Source of the DNA: Adiantum capillus-veneris | Lineage: Eukaryota > Streptophyta > Polypodiopsida > Polypodiales > Pteridaceae | DNA: 64,000 nt | Direction: 5' to 3' | Assembly (NCBI GenBank): GCA_014529385.2 | Contig: CM043952.1 | Location: 157,943,557-158,007,556, forward strand | Shown here: positions 11,200-22,383 of the stretch, in pieces | Numbering within the stretch: position 1 is the first letter of the stretch | How the letters are laid out: each line of letters begins with the position of its first letter | The notes under the pieces: model-generated | Told to the model about the DNA's origin: nothing | Seen by the model: only the letters and a program-made list of their open reading frames with translations | The model's database searches: none | Position numbers and translations under genes: made by a program

Positions 11200-12600
11200 T
11201 AGGGATATTTCAAATCATACTGAATTTTTAGATGCTTTATATAATTCTTGGCTTCATGTACTTTGATCACAGGCTCCTTGTATCCCAACTTTTGGGCAAG
11301 CATAATTTCTTTTGTACCTTTCAAAGCTGATAGCGATTTGATATTCTTTAAGACCCTTACTTTTCTTCGATTACGTGCTGAAAGTTTCTTGTCTTGACTT
11401 CAAGTGGACATTGCACTAGTGCTAGATGTTGCAACTTTCTCATGGTGAAGAGGACGAGAAACTTCTAGTAGCTTGCCCGTGGACTACGTTTTTCCTAGAA
11501 AATTTATAGATTTCTTTCCTCCCACTCTGCAACAACCTTGTGTATACGGTTATAAAGCTCATGACCTTGAACTATGGGTGCTTGTCCATATAAATGAGAC
11601 CGTGTAATTGTGTGAATGTCATTAACATGATTGAGAGCTTTGATATATGGTAGCAGCTCCCCACGAAGGATATTATCCTCCTCATCATCAACATTAAATG
11701 ATGGTGGAAAAATATAATTCAATGCAAGATTCACACATCCTTCAATGCTTCATCATCTACAAGAAGTAATCTTCTTGCATCAATCCCAAATTTTGATGAT
11801 GCAATAGCCAACAGTTTGAAAAGTGCTTCTACTCCTGGATTATCTAAGCGAGTGATCCTTGATTCTACACATGGTTGACATTGACTTTGCCCCCCGATCA
11901 TAAAGAATGGAATTTTTTCTTTAGCTTCCTTTTCTAAAATCTTGATGATGTCCACAACATGCATGTCATGAGCAACTGACCATATCCCTACATTGAAATT
12001 GCTAAGTAGAGCCTTTAAAAACTCAATGCATCCTGGCCGAAGAACAATATGCTCATGTCCAAACTTTAAACTCTTCATTTTCTTGGACTTTTGCTAGCAT
12101 CTCCTCAAGGAACAATCAACACAAGCTCACTATTATGGTTAGCATTGGTTTGTTGGTGGATGGAAGGTACAGCTCACCATGCACTTCGATTTCCAAATCC
12201 TGGAGTACTAAAATATTTGTGTTGGATTCTCCTTCTGGTGTTGCACATGTTCTAGAATTTGCATTGCCTTCTACTTCCATTGTATTGCCATGCAATCCGA
12301 TTCCCAAATCTTGGGCTACTAAAATATTTTTATTGGATTCTTCTTCTTGCCTTGCATATGTTTTGAAACTTTCACTGTCTTCTTCCATTGGATTACTCTT
12401 TAAAGTTATCTCCAATCTTTGTAGTGGTTGACCTTCAAAAACTAGTAGATTCTTGTCATCTACTTCAGAAACTCTATGGTTGACATGGAGATTGTTGGAA
12501 TATTTCTCAGTAGGGTCAATGGCATGAGTATCCTCTATACCAATGATCTCAAGTAAAACTTTGTCAGCCGCTAGATTCCAAAGTATCTACAATTTTGATA
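11200..12600 (-). pseudogene. FCP1-like (HAD phosphatase) pseudogene
   Basis: Minus-strand reading matches the plant FCP1-homology/NLI-interacting HAD family, which contains CTD-phosphatase-like proteins. Landmarks in order are RPGCIEFLKALL, FNVGIWS (motif II Ser), GQSQCQP, LLLVDDEAL (motif IV Asp pair), IFPPSFNVDDEEDN and RSHLYGQAPI, then a Lys/Arg-rich tail (about 11200-11400). Upstream lies an N-terminal extension with two related repeats of about 36 residues. The gene is dead. At the site of the catalytic DxDG (about 12113-12127) the reading is V-S-L-C-stop, so both nucleophile-loop aspartates are missing. The frame also shifts by one base near 12075-12090 and again near 11735. Introns are possible in principle, but no GT..AG pair explains these points. 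The upstream end is unclear. Family call is strong; exact orthology is unknown. Confidence 0.8.
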
Positions 12601-12837
12601 AATCTTTTTTGTCACACTCTTGGAAAAAACTAATCGCAAATAACAAATTTACTGAATGACAACACATCTACAACAAACTTATTTGTATTCTACATTAGTT
12701 CTTTGTCCATTATGGTGGTGTCTAGAAGGATACTTGCAGAAAAATTTATTCCTTTAAGCTCTAGAACACAAGTCTCATTCTCTATTGCACTATCTTCTTG
12801 CACTGGATGATTTCCTTGAAAACTTTTTACTAAGTTT
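12142..12837. repeat. Segmental duplication, copy 1
   Basis: This stretch, the 5' part of the FCP1-like pseudogene plus upstream DNA, reappears at 15642-16418 about 3.5 kb away in the same orientation. The similarity then continues into the start of the adjacent satellite block. Copy 1 lacks about 45 bp that copy 2 keeps near 16065-16110. Confidence 0.85.
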
Positions 12838-15213
12838 CCTACGGCCTTCAAGCCATGGGGTGATCTTCGTAGATATCTCTATGACTTTAAGATAATCCAA
12901 AATATGTCTCTTTATGGCCTCAAGGCCATAGGGTTAGAATTGTTAGCAGGTCTAAACATATAAATAGATCTATGGCTTCAAAGCCTTATGGTACTTTATT
13001 ATGTGCCACCCTATGGCCCTAAGGCCATAGGTTGTCATAGGGCCACAAGATGCCCTCTATGAGCACTAGTAAGAACCCATCTATGCTCTATATTGGCACC
13101 CTATGGCCCGAGGGCCACAAGGTGTGCCTCTCATGCTAGTAAGAAACCCTTTATGCTATATGTTGTCATTGTATGGCCCTTGGGCCATAGGGTGCCCTCT
13201 GTGCTAGTAAGAAATCCTCTATGCTCTATGTTTGCACACCCTATGGACCTAGGGCCACAAGGTACTCTCTATGATAGTAAGAAATCCTCTATGCTCTATG
13301 TTTGCACCCTATGGACCTAGGGCCACAAGGTACCCTCTATGCTAGTAAGAAATCCTCTATGCTCAATATGGAGACCCTATGGCCCCAAGGCCATAGGGTG
13401 TCCTCTATGGCAGTAAGAAAAACCCTCTATTCTCTATGTTGGCACCCTATGGGGACTTGAGGGCCACAAGGTACCCTTTATAATTCTACTCAGAAACCTT
13501 GTATGCTCTTTGTTGCAAGCACCAAATGGCCCCTAGGCCACAAGGTGCCCTCTATTCTAGAAAGAAAACCTCTATGCTCTACATTGGCAACCTACAGCCC
13601 CCGGGCCATAGGGTGCATCAAATGGCTCCTAGGCCACAAGGTGCCCTCTATGTTAGAAAGAAAACATTTGCGCTCTATGTTGGCACCCTATGGCCCCAGG
13701 GCCATAAAGTAAGAAACCATTGAAACTCTATATTAGTATCTAACGATTGTAGGCCACAAGGTGCACTCTATGCTAGTAAGAAACCATCTAAATTCTATGT
13801 TGGTAATCTATGGCTCAAAGGCCATAGGGTGGCCAATGATCCTTTTAGGATAATTCCCCACAAAGACCACCATATGGCCCCAAGGTGATTTAGTAGCCTA
13901 GGTGCCCTTCTTAATACTCTTCTATTTTGGTATTCTATGGCCCAAGGGAAACAAGATATCCTCTATGCTAGCAAAAAACCCTTTATGCTCTTTGTCGGAA
14001 CCATATGGTCTCAAGGCCATAGGGTGCTCTCTATGCTAGCAAGAAACCCTCCATGTTGTATATTTTCACCCTATGGAACCAAGGACACAAGGTGTCCTCC
14101 ATGATAGTAAGAAACCCTCTATGCTCTATGTTTGCACCCCATGGGACTATGTTGACACCCTATGGCCCCAGGGCCATAGGGTGCTCTCTATGCTAGTAAG
14201 AAACCCTATATGCTCTTTGTTGGCACTCTATGGTCCTAGGGCCATAGGGTGTCCTCTATGCTAGCAAAACCTCTATGCCTAATGTTGGAACCCTATAACC
14301 CCAGGGTCTCAAGGTATCCATCCATGCTCTATATAGGCACCCAATGGCCCCAGGGCCATAGGGTCCCTCTATGCTAATAAGAACCTCGATATGATTTATG
14401 TTGGCACCCTATGGCCCTAGGGCCACAAGGTGCCCTCAAGGCTAATATAAACCCATAATGTTTCATGTTTGTACCCTATGGTGCTAGTACCACAATGTGT
14501 TTTCTATGCTAGGAAGAAACCTTGTGTGCTCTATGTTCACACCCTATGGCACTTAGGTGCCCTATATGCTAGTAACAAACACCTTATGCTCTATATTTTA
14601 ACCCTGTGGCCCTAGGGCCATAGGGTGCTATCTTAAGAAAGAATCTATTGTCTATGTTGAGACCCTATGGCCCTAAGGCCATAGGGTGGCCAAGGTGTCC
14701 TTAAAGAGCGTTCTTGACTACATACAAATAGAATACTTTATGTCCCCAAGACCATTGAGTGACCTAATTGCCCCTTTAGAGACTCTACATTTGTACCCTA
14801 TGGACATTGAGTGACTTATGTGCCTCTTTAGAGACTCTATGTTATAGCCCTATGGACCTAGGGTCATAGAGTTCTCTCTATGCTAGTAAGAGACCCTATA
14901 TGATCTTTGCTAGCACTCTTGGGGCCATAGGGTGCCTTCCATGTTAGCAAGAAATTTTATATGATTTATGTTGGCACCCTATGGCCTTAGGGCCACAAGG
15001 TGCCCTCTATGCTAGCAAAAATCTCTATATGCTTTATGTTGGCACCCTATGGCCCTAGGGCCACAAGGTGCCCTCTATGATGGAAGGAAATCCTCCATGC
15101 TCTAAGTTGGCCTATGACCCAAGGGCCAAAGGGTGTCTTCAATGCTAGTAAGCAACACTATATGCTCTAAGTTTGTATCCTATGGCCCAAGGGACATAGG
15201 GTGGCCAAGGTAC
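12838..15213. repeat. Satellite block 2 (type A)
   Basis: About 2.4 kb of head-to-tail units, mostly 60-70 bp. Each has a palindromic core ('ctatggccc.agggccata'), then 'gtgccctctatgctagtaag', then 'tatgctctatgttggcacc'. Units differ by point changes and small indels. Short open frames such as those at 13093-13320 and 13499-13723 are repeat artefacts. The block is bounded on both sides by the copies of the 3.5-kb-spaced duplication. Confidence 0.92.
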
Positions 15214-15641
15214 ATAAGTACATTGACAAATGGATTTTGATTATGATGTCATTAAAGCACATAGCATTCTTTTCAATATTAGTAATTTCAATAAAAAATT
15301 CAACTTCTTTTAGTGATCTTAAATACCATATATATAGGTGATATACTTTTTGACATAATTTTCAAGGATGAATACACATTATTAAAAGTTTTCATAATAA
15401 AATAGTCATGAAAAAATCCAAGTATTAACTTTTTCTTTAAATCTCAATGTATTTACGATCTTATTAAAAGGTGTAAGTTAATACTGCGTAAATATGCAAT
15501 CCAATTAAAAAAAATTGTGAATTGTTAGCATACATCATACATCTATTGCTTTGCCACACAATTGAAGGGGTCTTTGCGTGCAAATGTCGACATTACATTC
15601 AAACATTTAAATCAAATTCGCAATTGCTTTAATTCACAAAT
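15214..15641. other. AT-rich spacer
   Basis: No gene or clear repeat is visible between the satellite block and the second pseudogene copy. Confidence 0.5.
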
Positions 15642-16110
15642 GCATTGATCTGTTGGTGGATGGAATGTCCGGCTCACCATGCACTTTGATTTCCAAATCT
15701 TGGGGGGCAAAAGTATTTGTGTTGGATTCTCCTTCTGGTGTTGCACATGTTCTGGAACTTGCATTGCCTTCTACTTCCATTGTATTGCCATGCAATCCAG
15801 TTCCCAAATCTTGGGCTACTAAAATATTTTTATTGGATTCTTCTTCTTGCCTTGCACATGTTCTGGAACTTTCACTGTCTTCTTTCATTGGATTACTCTT
15901 TAAATTTATCTCCAATCATTGTAGTGGTTGACCTTCAAAAGCTTGTAGATTCTTGTCATCTTCTTCAGAAACTCTTTGGTTGACATGAAGATTGTTCGAA
16001 TCTTTCTGAGCAGGGCAATGGCATGATCATCCTCTATACCAACGATCTTGAGTAAAACTTTGTCAGCCGCAATATCTTGTTGAAGGACTGCAAGTTTATA
16101 GAACACCCAA
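15642..16110 (-). pseudogene. Partial second copy of FCP1-like N-terminal region
   Basis: The minus strand repeats the N-terminal extension of the FCP1-like pseudogene (AADKVLL..GIEDDHA, then EEESNKNILVAQDL, then EGESNTNTFAPQDL). It preserves about 15 codons further upstream (FYKLAVLQQDI) that are deleted from the 12-kb copy. The catalytic HAD domain is absent: similarity stops at 15642, next to AT-rich spacer. The frame also shifts near 16020. It is a truncated duplicate, not a gene. It shares the pair of repeats of about 36 residues. Confidence 0.78.
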
Positions 16111-16418
16111 TTTTAGATTCCAAAGTATCTTCAATTTTGATAAATCTTTTTTGTCACACTCTTGGAAAAAATAATTATGCAAATAACAGATTTACTAAAT
16201 GATAACATATCTACAACAAATTTATTCATATGCTCCTTCTTGTCTAGAGATTCCTAATCTTTATCCAGCTCCATTAGTTCTTTTTCCATCATGGTGGTGT
16301 CTAGTACTATACTTGGAGAAAAAAATTATGCCTTTAAGCTCTAGAACACAAGTCTCATTTTCTACCGCACTATCTTCTTGCATTGGCTGATTTCCTTGAA
16401 AAACTTTTACATAAGTAT
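16111..16418. repeat. Segmental duplication, copy 2 (upstream part)
   Basis: Collinear with about 12560-12837, including 'tttttgtcacactcttggaaaaa' and 'tttccttgaaaa.ctttta'. It leads directly into a satellite block that starts the same way as block 2. Confidence 0.82.
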
Positions 16419-17015
16419 CTTATGGTCTTAAGGCCATAGGGTGCTCTTTGTAGATATGTCTATGACTTTAAGTTAATCCAAAATATGTCTATTTATGGCC
16501 TCCAGACCATAGGGTTAGGATTTCTAGCAGGTCTCGACATATAAATAGATCTATGGATTCAAAGCCATATGGTACTTTATTTATGTGCCACCCTATAGCC
16601 TCAAGGACATAGGTAATCGTAGGGCCACAAGATGCCCTCTATGAGCACTAGTAAGAAACCATCTATGCTCTATGTTGTCACCCTATGGCCCGAGGGCCGC
16701 AAGCTCTACATTGACACCTAGTCCACCTTCTATCTCTAGTTCCATAGGGTGCCCTCTATTCAAATCAGTGATCATATGGATCTAGGTCCATAGGGTGCCA
16801 ATGTATAAACTCAAGGGCCATAGGTTTATGTCTGTTTTAATGAGAGATCATTTGACCCTAGAGACATAGGGCTCAAGTGCTTTAGGTTTCCCTCATTTAA
16901 AAAGAGAGATCATATGGCCCTAGGGCCATAGGGTGCCAATACATAATCTAAAGTGCCATAGGATTCCGTTTGTTCCATTGAGAGATCCTATGACCCTAGG
17001 GCCATAGGGCTACCT
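16419..17015. repeat. Satellite block 3 (type A), cut by the Copia element
   Basis: Same family as blocks 1 and 2. Near 16916-16940 and 16993-17010 it carries near-perfect forms of the palindromic core. It ends at TACCT (17011-17015), the target duplication of the Copia insertion. The same five bases resume at 22379. Confidence 0.88.
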
Positions 17016-17336
17016 TGTAAAGAAAGAGGATGCAAGAGAGCTACACAAGACAAGCACAAAGCACACAGAGATGGAAAGCTTCTTCTTCTTCTCACAGAAA
17101 AGAGAGTACCAAATGACTAAGTGCTAAAACTAAAAAGTAGCACATATGTACATGCAGTCACTAAGTGTGAACTCGCTAGAAGCGTACTAGGCTGGCACTA
17201 TAAGTGTAGTCCAGCTGTAGAATCACTGGCAGAGATCCTCCATGTCGGTCACCTAACACGCCAGTGAGTAAATGTCTTAAGCGGCCAAGACCCGTAGTGG
17301 ATGCTAGCTCAAGATGTATAGCTCGACATCTCAACA
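17016..17336 (-). repeat. Left (3') LTR of the Copia element
   Basis: 321 bp, TGTAAAG...TCAACA on the plus strand, with a closely matching partner at 22058-22378. The polypurine tract of the minus strand (TTGAGGGGGAGTG) abuts it at 17337-17349. Confidence 0.95.
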
Positions 17337-17349
17337 CTCCCCCTCAAGC

Positions 17350-18020
17350 TCTGCATGCCGCAGAGTCCAAGCATAGTCCGAAAACGTCGAAGCTTCTCAG
17401 CTTCGAGGGCCTTGGTAAAGATATCCGCTATCTGCTCCTCTGTGCTGACGTAGACCAAGTCGATGTCGCCCGCCAACACTCGCTCTCGAACGTAGTGGTA
17501 ATGGACCTCTATGTGCTTGGTACTGGCATGGAACACTGGGTTCCTAGCCAACTGCATGGTGCTGAGGTTGTCACAATGGATGACAATCTGTTGGTACACC
17601 TGCACTCCCAAGTCCTCAAGTAATGTGCGTAGCCAAGCTACCTCGCACGCCGCAACTGCTGCACCTTTGTACTCGGCCTCTGTGCTCGATAAAGCAACCG
17701 TAGGCTGCTTTTTGCTGCTCCAAGTAATAGCAGCACTCCCAAAAGAGAACATGAAGCCACTCATAGATCTCCTATCAACAATGCTACCTGCCGAATCTGC
17801 ATCTGTATACCCATACAATGCTAATGGCGCATTTGCTGCATAGAAAAATACGTAGTCAAGAGTCCCTGGCACATACCGAAGTGTGCGTCGTACTCCATCC
17901 AAATGTGGCTTCCGCGGAAGCTGCATGAACTGACTCTCCAAGCCTACTTTGTAGCTCAAGTCTGGACTCATGATAGTCAAGTAGATTAAACTACCCACAA
18001 TCTTCCTGTACATCTTGACA
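17350..18020 (-). mobile_element. Copia RNase H region
   Basis: Minus-strand Copia RNase H landmarks: VGSLIYLTI, LRYVPGTLDY, YGYTDADSAG, WSSKKQPTVALSSTEAEY, IHCDNLSTMQLA and ADIFTKAL. These include the conserved acidic residues of the fold. The domain degrades the RNA strand of the cDNA hybrid during reverse transcription. Confidence 0.93.
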
Positions 18021-18029
18021 TCCTCAACA

Positions 18030-18970
18030 ACATCACCCTTCTTTGCACAAGTCTGGCCTCGTGATAGTCAAGTAGATTAGACTACCCACAATCTTCCTGT
18101 ACATCTTGACATCCTCAACAACATCACCCTTCTTTGCACTCAGCTTTGCATTCACATCCAAGGGAATAGAAATTGGCTTACAATGAGCCATACCATACTT
18201 TGACAACATGTCCAAAACATATTGTCTCTGTGATGACATCCATACACCCTCTGGAGTCCTGCTCAATGCCAAGAAAGTAGCGCAACTCGCCCAAATCTTT
18301 CATTTCAAACTCCTATTTGAAAAGACCCTTCACATGGTCAATCTCCATAGCATTGTCACCCACAATAATAAGGTCATCTACATATATGGTAATGACCACA
18401 ATCCCCACATCACTCACGTGCATAGAGTGAATGATCAGCATGACCTCTCCTAAATCCAATACTGACAAGATACTTGGCAATCCTGTCATACCATGCTCTA
18501 GAGCCCTGCTTCAAACCATACAAAGCTTTGAGAAGTCTGCATACATAATCTGGGTAACCTGGATCGACATAACCAGGTGGCTGATCCATATACACTTCCT
18601 CTTGCAACTCACCATTCAAGAAGGCATTCTTTACATCCATTTGATGCATAATCCATCCTCTAGATGCAGCCACTGCTATGACAGCTCTCACAGTCGTCAT
18701 CTTTGCCACTGGAGCAAAGGTCTCCTCATAGTCCAAGCCATACGTCTGTGCATAACCCTTTGTGACCAGCCTTGCCTTTTGACGCTCAATGTTACCATCA
18801 GCCTTATGCTTAGTTTTATACACCCATTTACAGCCAATAGCTTTCTTGCCACTTGGAAATGGCACCAACTCCCATGTTTCGTTTGCTTCCAATGCAGCCA
18901 TCTCTTCATTCATTTCATCATCCCAATGCACATTTCCAACCGCATCCTCAAAACATGTGGGCTCCACATC
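18030..18970 (-). mobile_element. Copia reverse transcriptase region
   Basis: Landmarks are WELVPFPSGKKAIGCKWVY, YAQTYGLDYEETFAPVAK, MDVKNAFLNGELQEEVYM and LYGLKQGSRAWYD. The YVDDL catalytic box is near 18.37 kb. This is a canonical Copia RT. Confidence 0.94.
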
Positions 18971-20240
18971 CTATATCACCTTAGCCATGTAGGCTTGGTG
19001 ATGCGCTAGATACCCATCATAAGTGAATTTCTGAACTGGATTTCTGACTCTGTTAGATCTGCGCGGTCCTGGGTCACTCCTTTTCCCTATAGCATCTTCT
19101 TGTACTTTCCTCTCACCAGGTATCCTGACAACTGGAATTCCAAATTCCTCATCAAGACTTTGTTCAGAACCATCTGAATCCATGTCTACATGTGAAAACC
19201 CTGATGATGCATCAGCCATAAAGGGAGGTTCATCAACCTTTTCCTTTCCTTTTCGTGATACATTCCCTGTACCTGTTGATGGAGTAACCTGCATACGTAG
19301 TCTACCATTCCATGGCTTCTCAACAGAGCCACGAGAAGACGGCTCTTGTGGTCCACTCAAAACTTGTGACTGTGGCCTCACATTTTGTACAGCCACATCA
19401 TCTTTTACATCAGCCCCAATAGTGCCATGTGCATTACTGTACAAGCTGCTCATCTCATCAAAGACTACATCTCTGCTCACTTGTAATTCTCGTGTAGTAG
19501 GATTGTAGCACCTGTACCCCTTTTGTTCAAGGGAATATCCCACAAGAATACATTTCTCTGCTTTAGGATCCAATTTCCTACGCAACTCATCTGGTATATC
19601 CACGTAATCTATGCAGCCAAACACTTTCAAGTGTGCCAAATCAGGCTTTGTAAAGTAAACTTTTCCTCAGGTGTTACATCATGCACCGCAGCTGTAGGTG
19701 TCCTGTTCATAATGTACACAGCTGTATTTACGGCTTCAGCCCAGAAATGATGAGGCATGTTCTTCTCATTCATCAATGCACGTGCAACCTCTGCAATGTG
19801 CCTGTTTTCCTTTCTACGACCCCATTCTGCAATGGAGTATATCTGCATGTAAACTACCTGCGTATACCATGCATTCGTAGAAAATCTGAAAAATCATTGG
19901 AGAAGTACTCTCCCCCTCCATCTGACCTCAATGTCTTGATTTGCATATCTGTCTCCTTCTCAATCATGACTTTGAAGTCCTGAAAGTGACCAAACACTTC
20001 ACTTTTGTTACGCATGAAGTAGACCCATACTTTCCTTGTATGGTCATCAATGAAAGAGACACAATACCTGCAACCATGTATACGTCCAGTATCGGTTGGA
20101 CCCCAAACATCTGTGTGCACCACCTCAAGTGGCTTTTTACATACATTGCGCTCGTGTGGAAATGAGCCCTTTGACTTTTTTCCAAACTGGCATGCTGCAC
20201 ACACTTTATGCATACCATCGACCTTGAATTTGGGCAAACC
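18971..20240 (-). mobile_element. Copia integrase region
   Basis: The GAG-pre-integrase/zinc part (CAACQFGKKSKGSFPH) is followed by the catalytic core (VVHTDVWGPT, VSFIDDHTRKVWVYFM, LRSDGGGEYFS), then HFWAEAVNTAVYIMNRTP and LKVFGCIDYVDIP with the family's variable C-terminal linker. It inserts cDNA in the nucleus. Confidence 0.93.
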
Positions 20241-20448
20241 TTTTACAATCTATTTTGATTGCATGATGCGCAATCTCTGCTCATTGACATGGCCAATGCG
20301 TTTGTGCCAAATGTCGACATCAGCCACAACACCTGTGCCTTGTGAAAATAATGCAGCTTTTACCTCAGGCATGTCTACATTCAACGTAAGCATTCTGCCC
20401 ACACATTTTCCCTCTGTGATCAGAGCTTACAGCCATTCTAGAAATCTT

Positions 20449-20790
20449 CTACATAACAACCATTTTGATTGAAGCGAACCTCCAAACCCTGATCAACCAT
20501 TTGTCCAACAGAAACAAGATTCTTATAATGTTTGGGACATGAAGTACATATGCTAAGTACTTTGATTTCCCACTCTTTGTATTTAGAGGTATGTCCCCTA
20601 CATGAGCAATGGGGTGAGTTGTGTCATCTCCTGTCTGCACATAGCCTGACACATCTGGTTTGCGCATATCTCTAAACCACTCTCCACGAGACGTCATGTG
20701 ATTAGAGGCACCTGAATCCACATACCAAACATCATCTTGGGTGGAATTCTTTGCAGTCATTGTATTCATTACATGCTGCATAACAAACAT
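20449..20790 (-). mobile_element. Copia protease region
   Basis: WYVDSGASNHMT is the Copia-type aspartic protease active site, followed by GDIPLNTKSGK and YVLHVPNI. It cleaves the Gag-Pol precursor inside the particle. Confidence 0.9.
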
Positions 20791-20841
20791 GCGCTCGTTT
20801 TTGTTGTCATCTGCATCTCTGCTAGTAGATGCATAGTTGCC

Positions 20842-21744
20842 CTATTGTCTCTTTCCACTTGCTTTTCCCTTTGGAAAGTCACGTGACATGTGACCTCTTT
20901 CACCACAAGTCCAACATTCTCTGCTATCTGCAGTATGTTGTTGCCTGCTTGATCCTGCACCACGACCTCTTTGACTCCCCCTGCCTTGAGACTGGTTTCC
21001 CCTACCACCTGTATTGTTTTTATTTGATTGACCTTCTCGAAATATGCCCCTGCAACCACTTGGGCCTCGACTACGACCTCTACCTCTACCTTTGTTGGAT
21101 TTAGAATAGAAGGCCTGTTCAGAATTATTTCTTCCATGAGAAGAAGATGTGTCAAGGTTCTTCTCCTCAAGAATAAGCATAGAAATCAAATCTTGGAACA
21201 CGGGGATGTCGTCTCTTGTATTCATGGAAGACCTGAAATGTACATACTCATCTCCTAGGTCATCCAAGCATGCACGGACAATGTCATCGTCTTCCACTGA
21301 GACTTTAATAGATCCAAGAGCCTCAATGATACTCTTGATCTTCAAGGCATAATCATTGATGGAGAGGTTGTTGCTCTTAACCTGATTTAGCTCCGACTTT
21401 AGTTGAAGCTTCCTGGCCTTGGTGTTCACCTCGAACACTCTGCCTAAGTTTTTCCATGCAATGGCGGGGCTTTCAGCATCCTGTAGATAGCCCATCATGC
21501 CATCTGTGATGCTCATAGAAAGCCAATACATCACTTTTCTCTGGCCTTGTTGCCAGTCCCTCAAAGCTTTTCTTTGTTCTGCTGTAGCATTTGCCTCGGG
21601 AATCTCTGGTTCCTTTTCATTGTCTCCTTCTACATAGTCCCAATAACCTTTTCCTTTTAGGAAATTTGTTATATTGAACTTCCATGCAGGGTAGTTATTT
21701 TTCTCAAGCTTCTCAGTGACAATCTGACTGAAACCGTCAGACAT
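20842..21744 (-). mobile_element. Copia gag region
   Basis: A 300-residue open stretch begins MSDGFSQIVTEKL and has the Copia gag core (YPAWKFNITNFLKGKGYWDYV, residues about 19-39, then LKSELNQVK..NLSINDYALKIKSI). It has an Arg/Gly-rich tail and a zinc knuckle CWTCGERGHMSRDFP. This is the structural protein that packages element RNA. Confidence 0.93.
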
Positions 21745-22045
21745 CTTGAAGCACTAAGACAAAATAGCTGCAATCTGCAAAAACCTGCAAATCTGTTGAA
21801 CCTGCTGTCATGGTACCTGTAACGCTTTCTCCACTCAACGAGTGTCCACAATCAAGAGTACATACAACCACTATACTTGTACAGTAAATCTCTGTGTATT
21901 GCACTTTGGAGACCTTTTCATAAACTTGTACGAAAAACCCCTAAAATGTTTTCCGTTGCGTGGGGCACCTTCGGCATCTGGTCATGGATTGCGAACGAAG
22001 GGATTGTGATGCTCTTGCTCTCTTAGTCTCTCTTGCCTGCACCAG

Positions 22046-22057
22046 GCTCTGATACCA
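22046..22057 (-). other. Primer-binding site of the Copia element
   Basis: The minus strand reads TGGTATCAGAGC immediately inside the right LTR, complementary to the 3' end of plant initiator-Met tRNA. Confidence 0.93.
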
Positions 22058-22378
22058 TGTAAAGAAAGAGGATGCAAGAGAGCTACACAAGACAAGCACA
22101 AAGCACACAGAGATGGAAAGCTTCTTCTTCTTCTCACAGAAAAGAGAGTACCAAATGACTAAGTGCTAAAACTGAAAAGTAGCACATATGTACATGCGGT
22201 CACTAAGTGTGAACTTGCTAGAAGCGTACTAGGCTGGCACTATAAGTGTAGTCCAGCTATAGAATCACTGGCAGAGATCCTTCGTGTTGGTCACCTAACG
22301 CGCCAATGAGTAAATGCCATAAGCGGCCAAGACCTGTAGTTGATGCCAGCTCAAGATGTAGAGCTCGACATCTCAACA
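22058..22378 (-). repeat. Right (5') LTR of the Copia element
   Basis: 321 bp, the same length as 17016-17336. Followed by TACCT (22379-22383), the target duplication. Confidence 0.95.
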
Positions 22379-22383
22379 TACCT

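Larger units (their letters stand above)
17016..22378 (-). mobile_element. Full-length Ty1/Copia retrotransposon
   Basis: A 5.36-kb element on the minus strand with two 321-bp TG...CA LTRs, target duplication TACCT on both sides, a Met-tRNA primer site beside the right LTR and a polypurine tract beside the left LTR. Internal domains in element order are gag, protease, integrase, reverse transcriptase and RNase H, which is the Copia order. The LTRs differ at about 15 of 321 positions by hand count (4.7%), mostly transitions. At a grass-like rate this would be about 2 million years, and several times more at slow gymnosperm-like rates. The parts are all present, but the coding region is broken in roughly half a dozen places. 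Confidence 0.95.

Noticed and set aside
13093-14264. Several similar short frames with 'MLYVC..GP' type repeats
   Set aside because: They are readings of satellite monomers, with no conserved frame through the block.
18431-19009. 192-codon open stretch on the plus strand
   Set aside because: It is the shadow of the Copia reverse transcriptase on the other strand and matches nothing itself.
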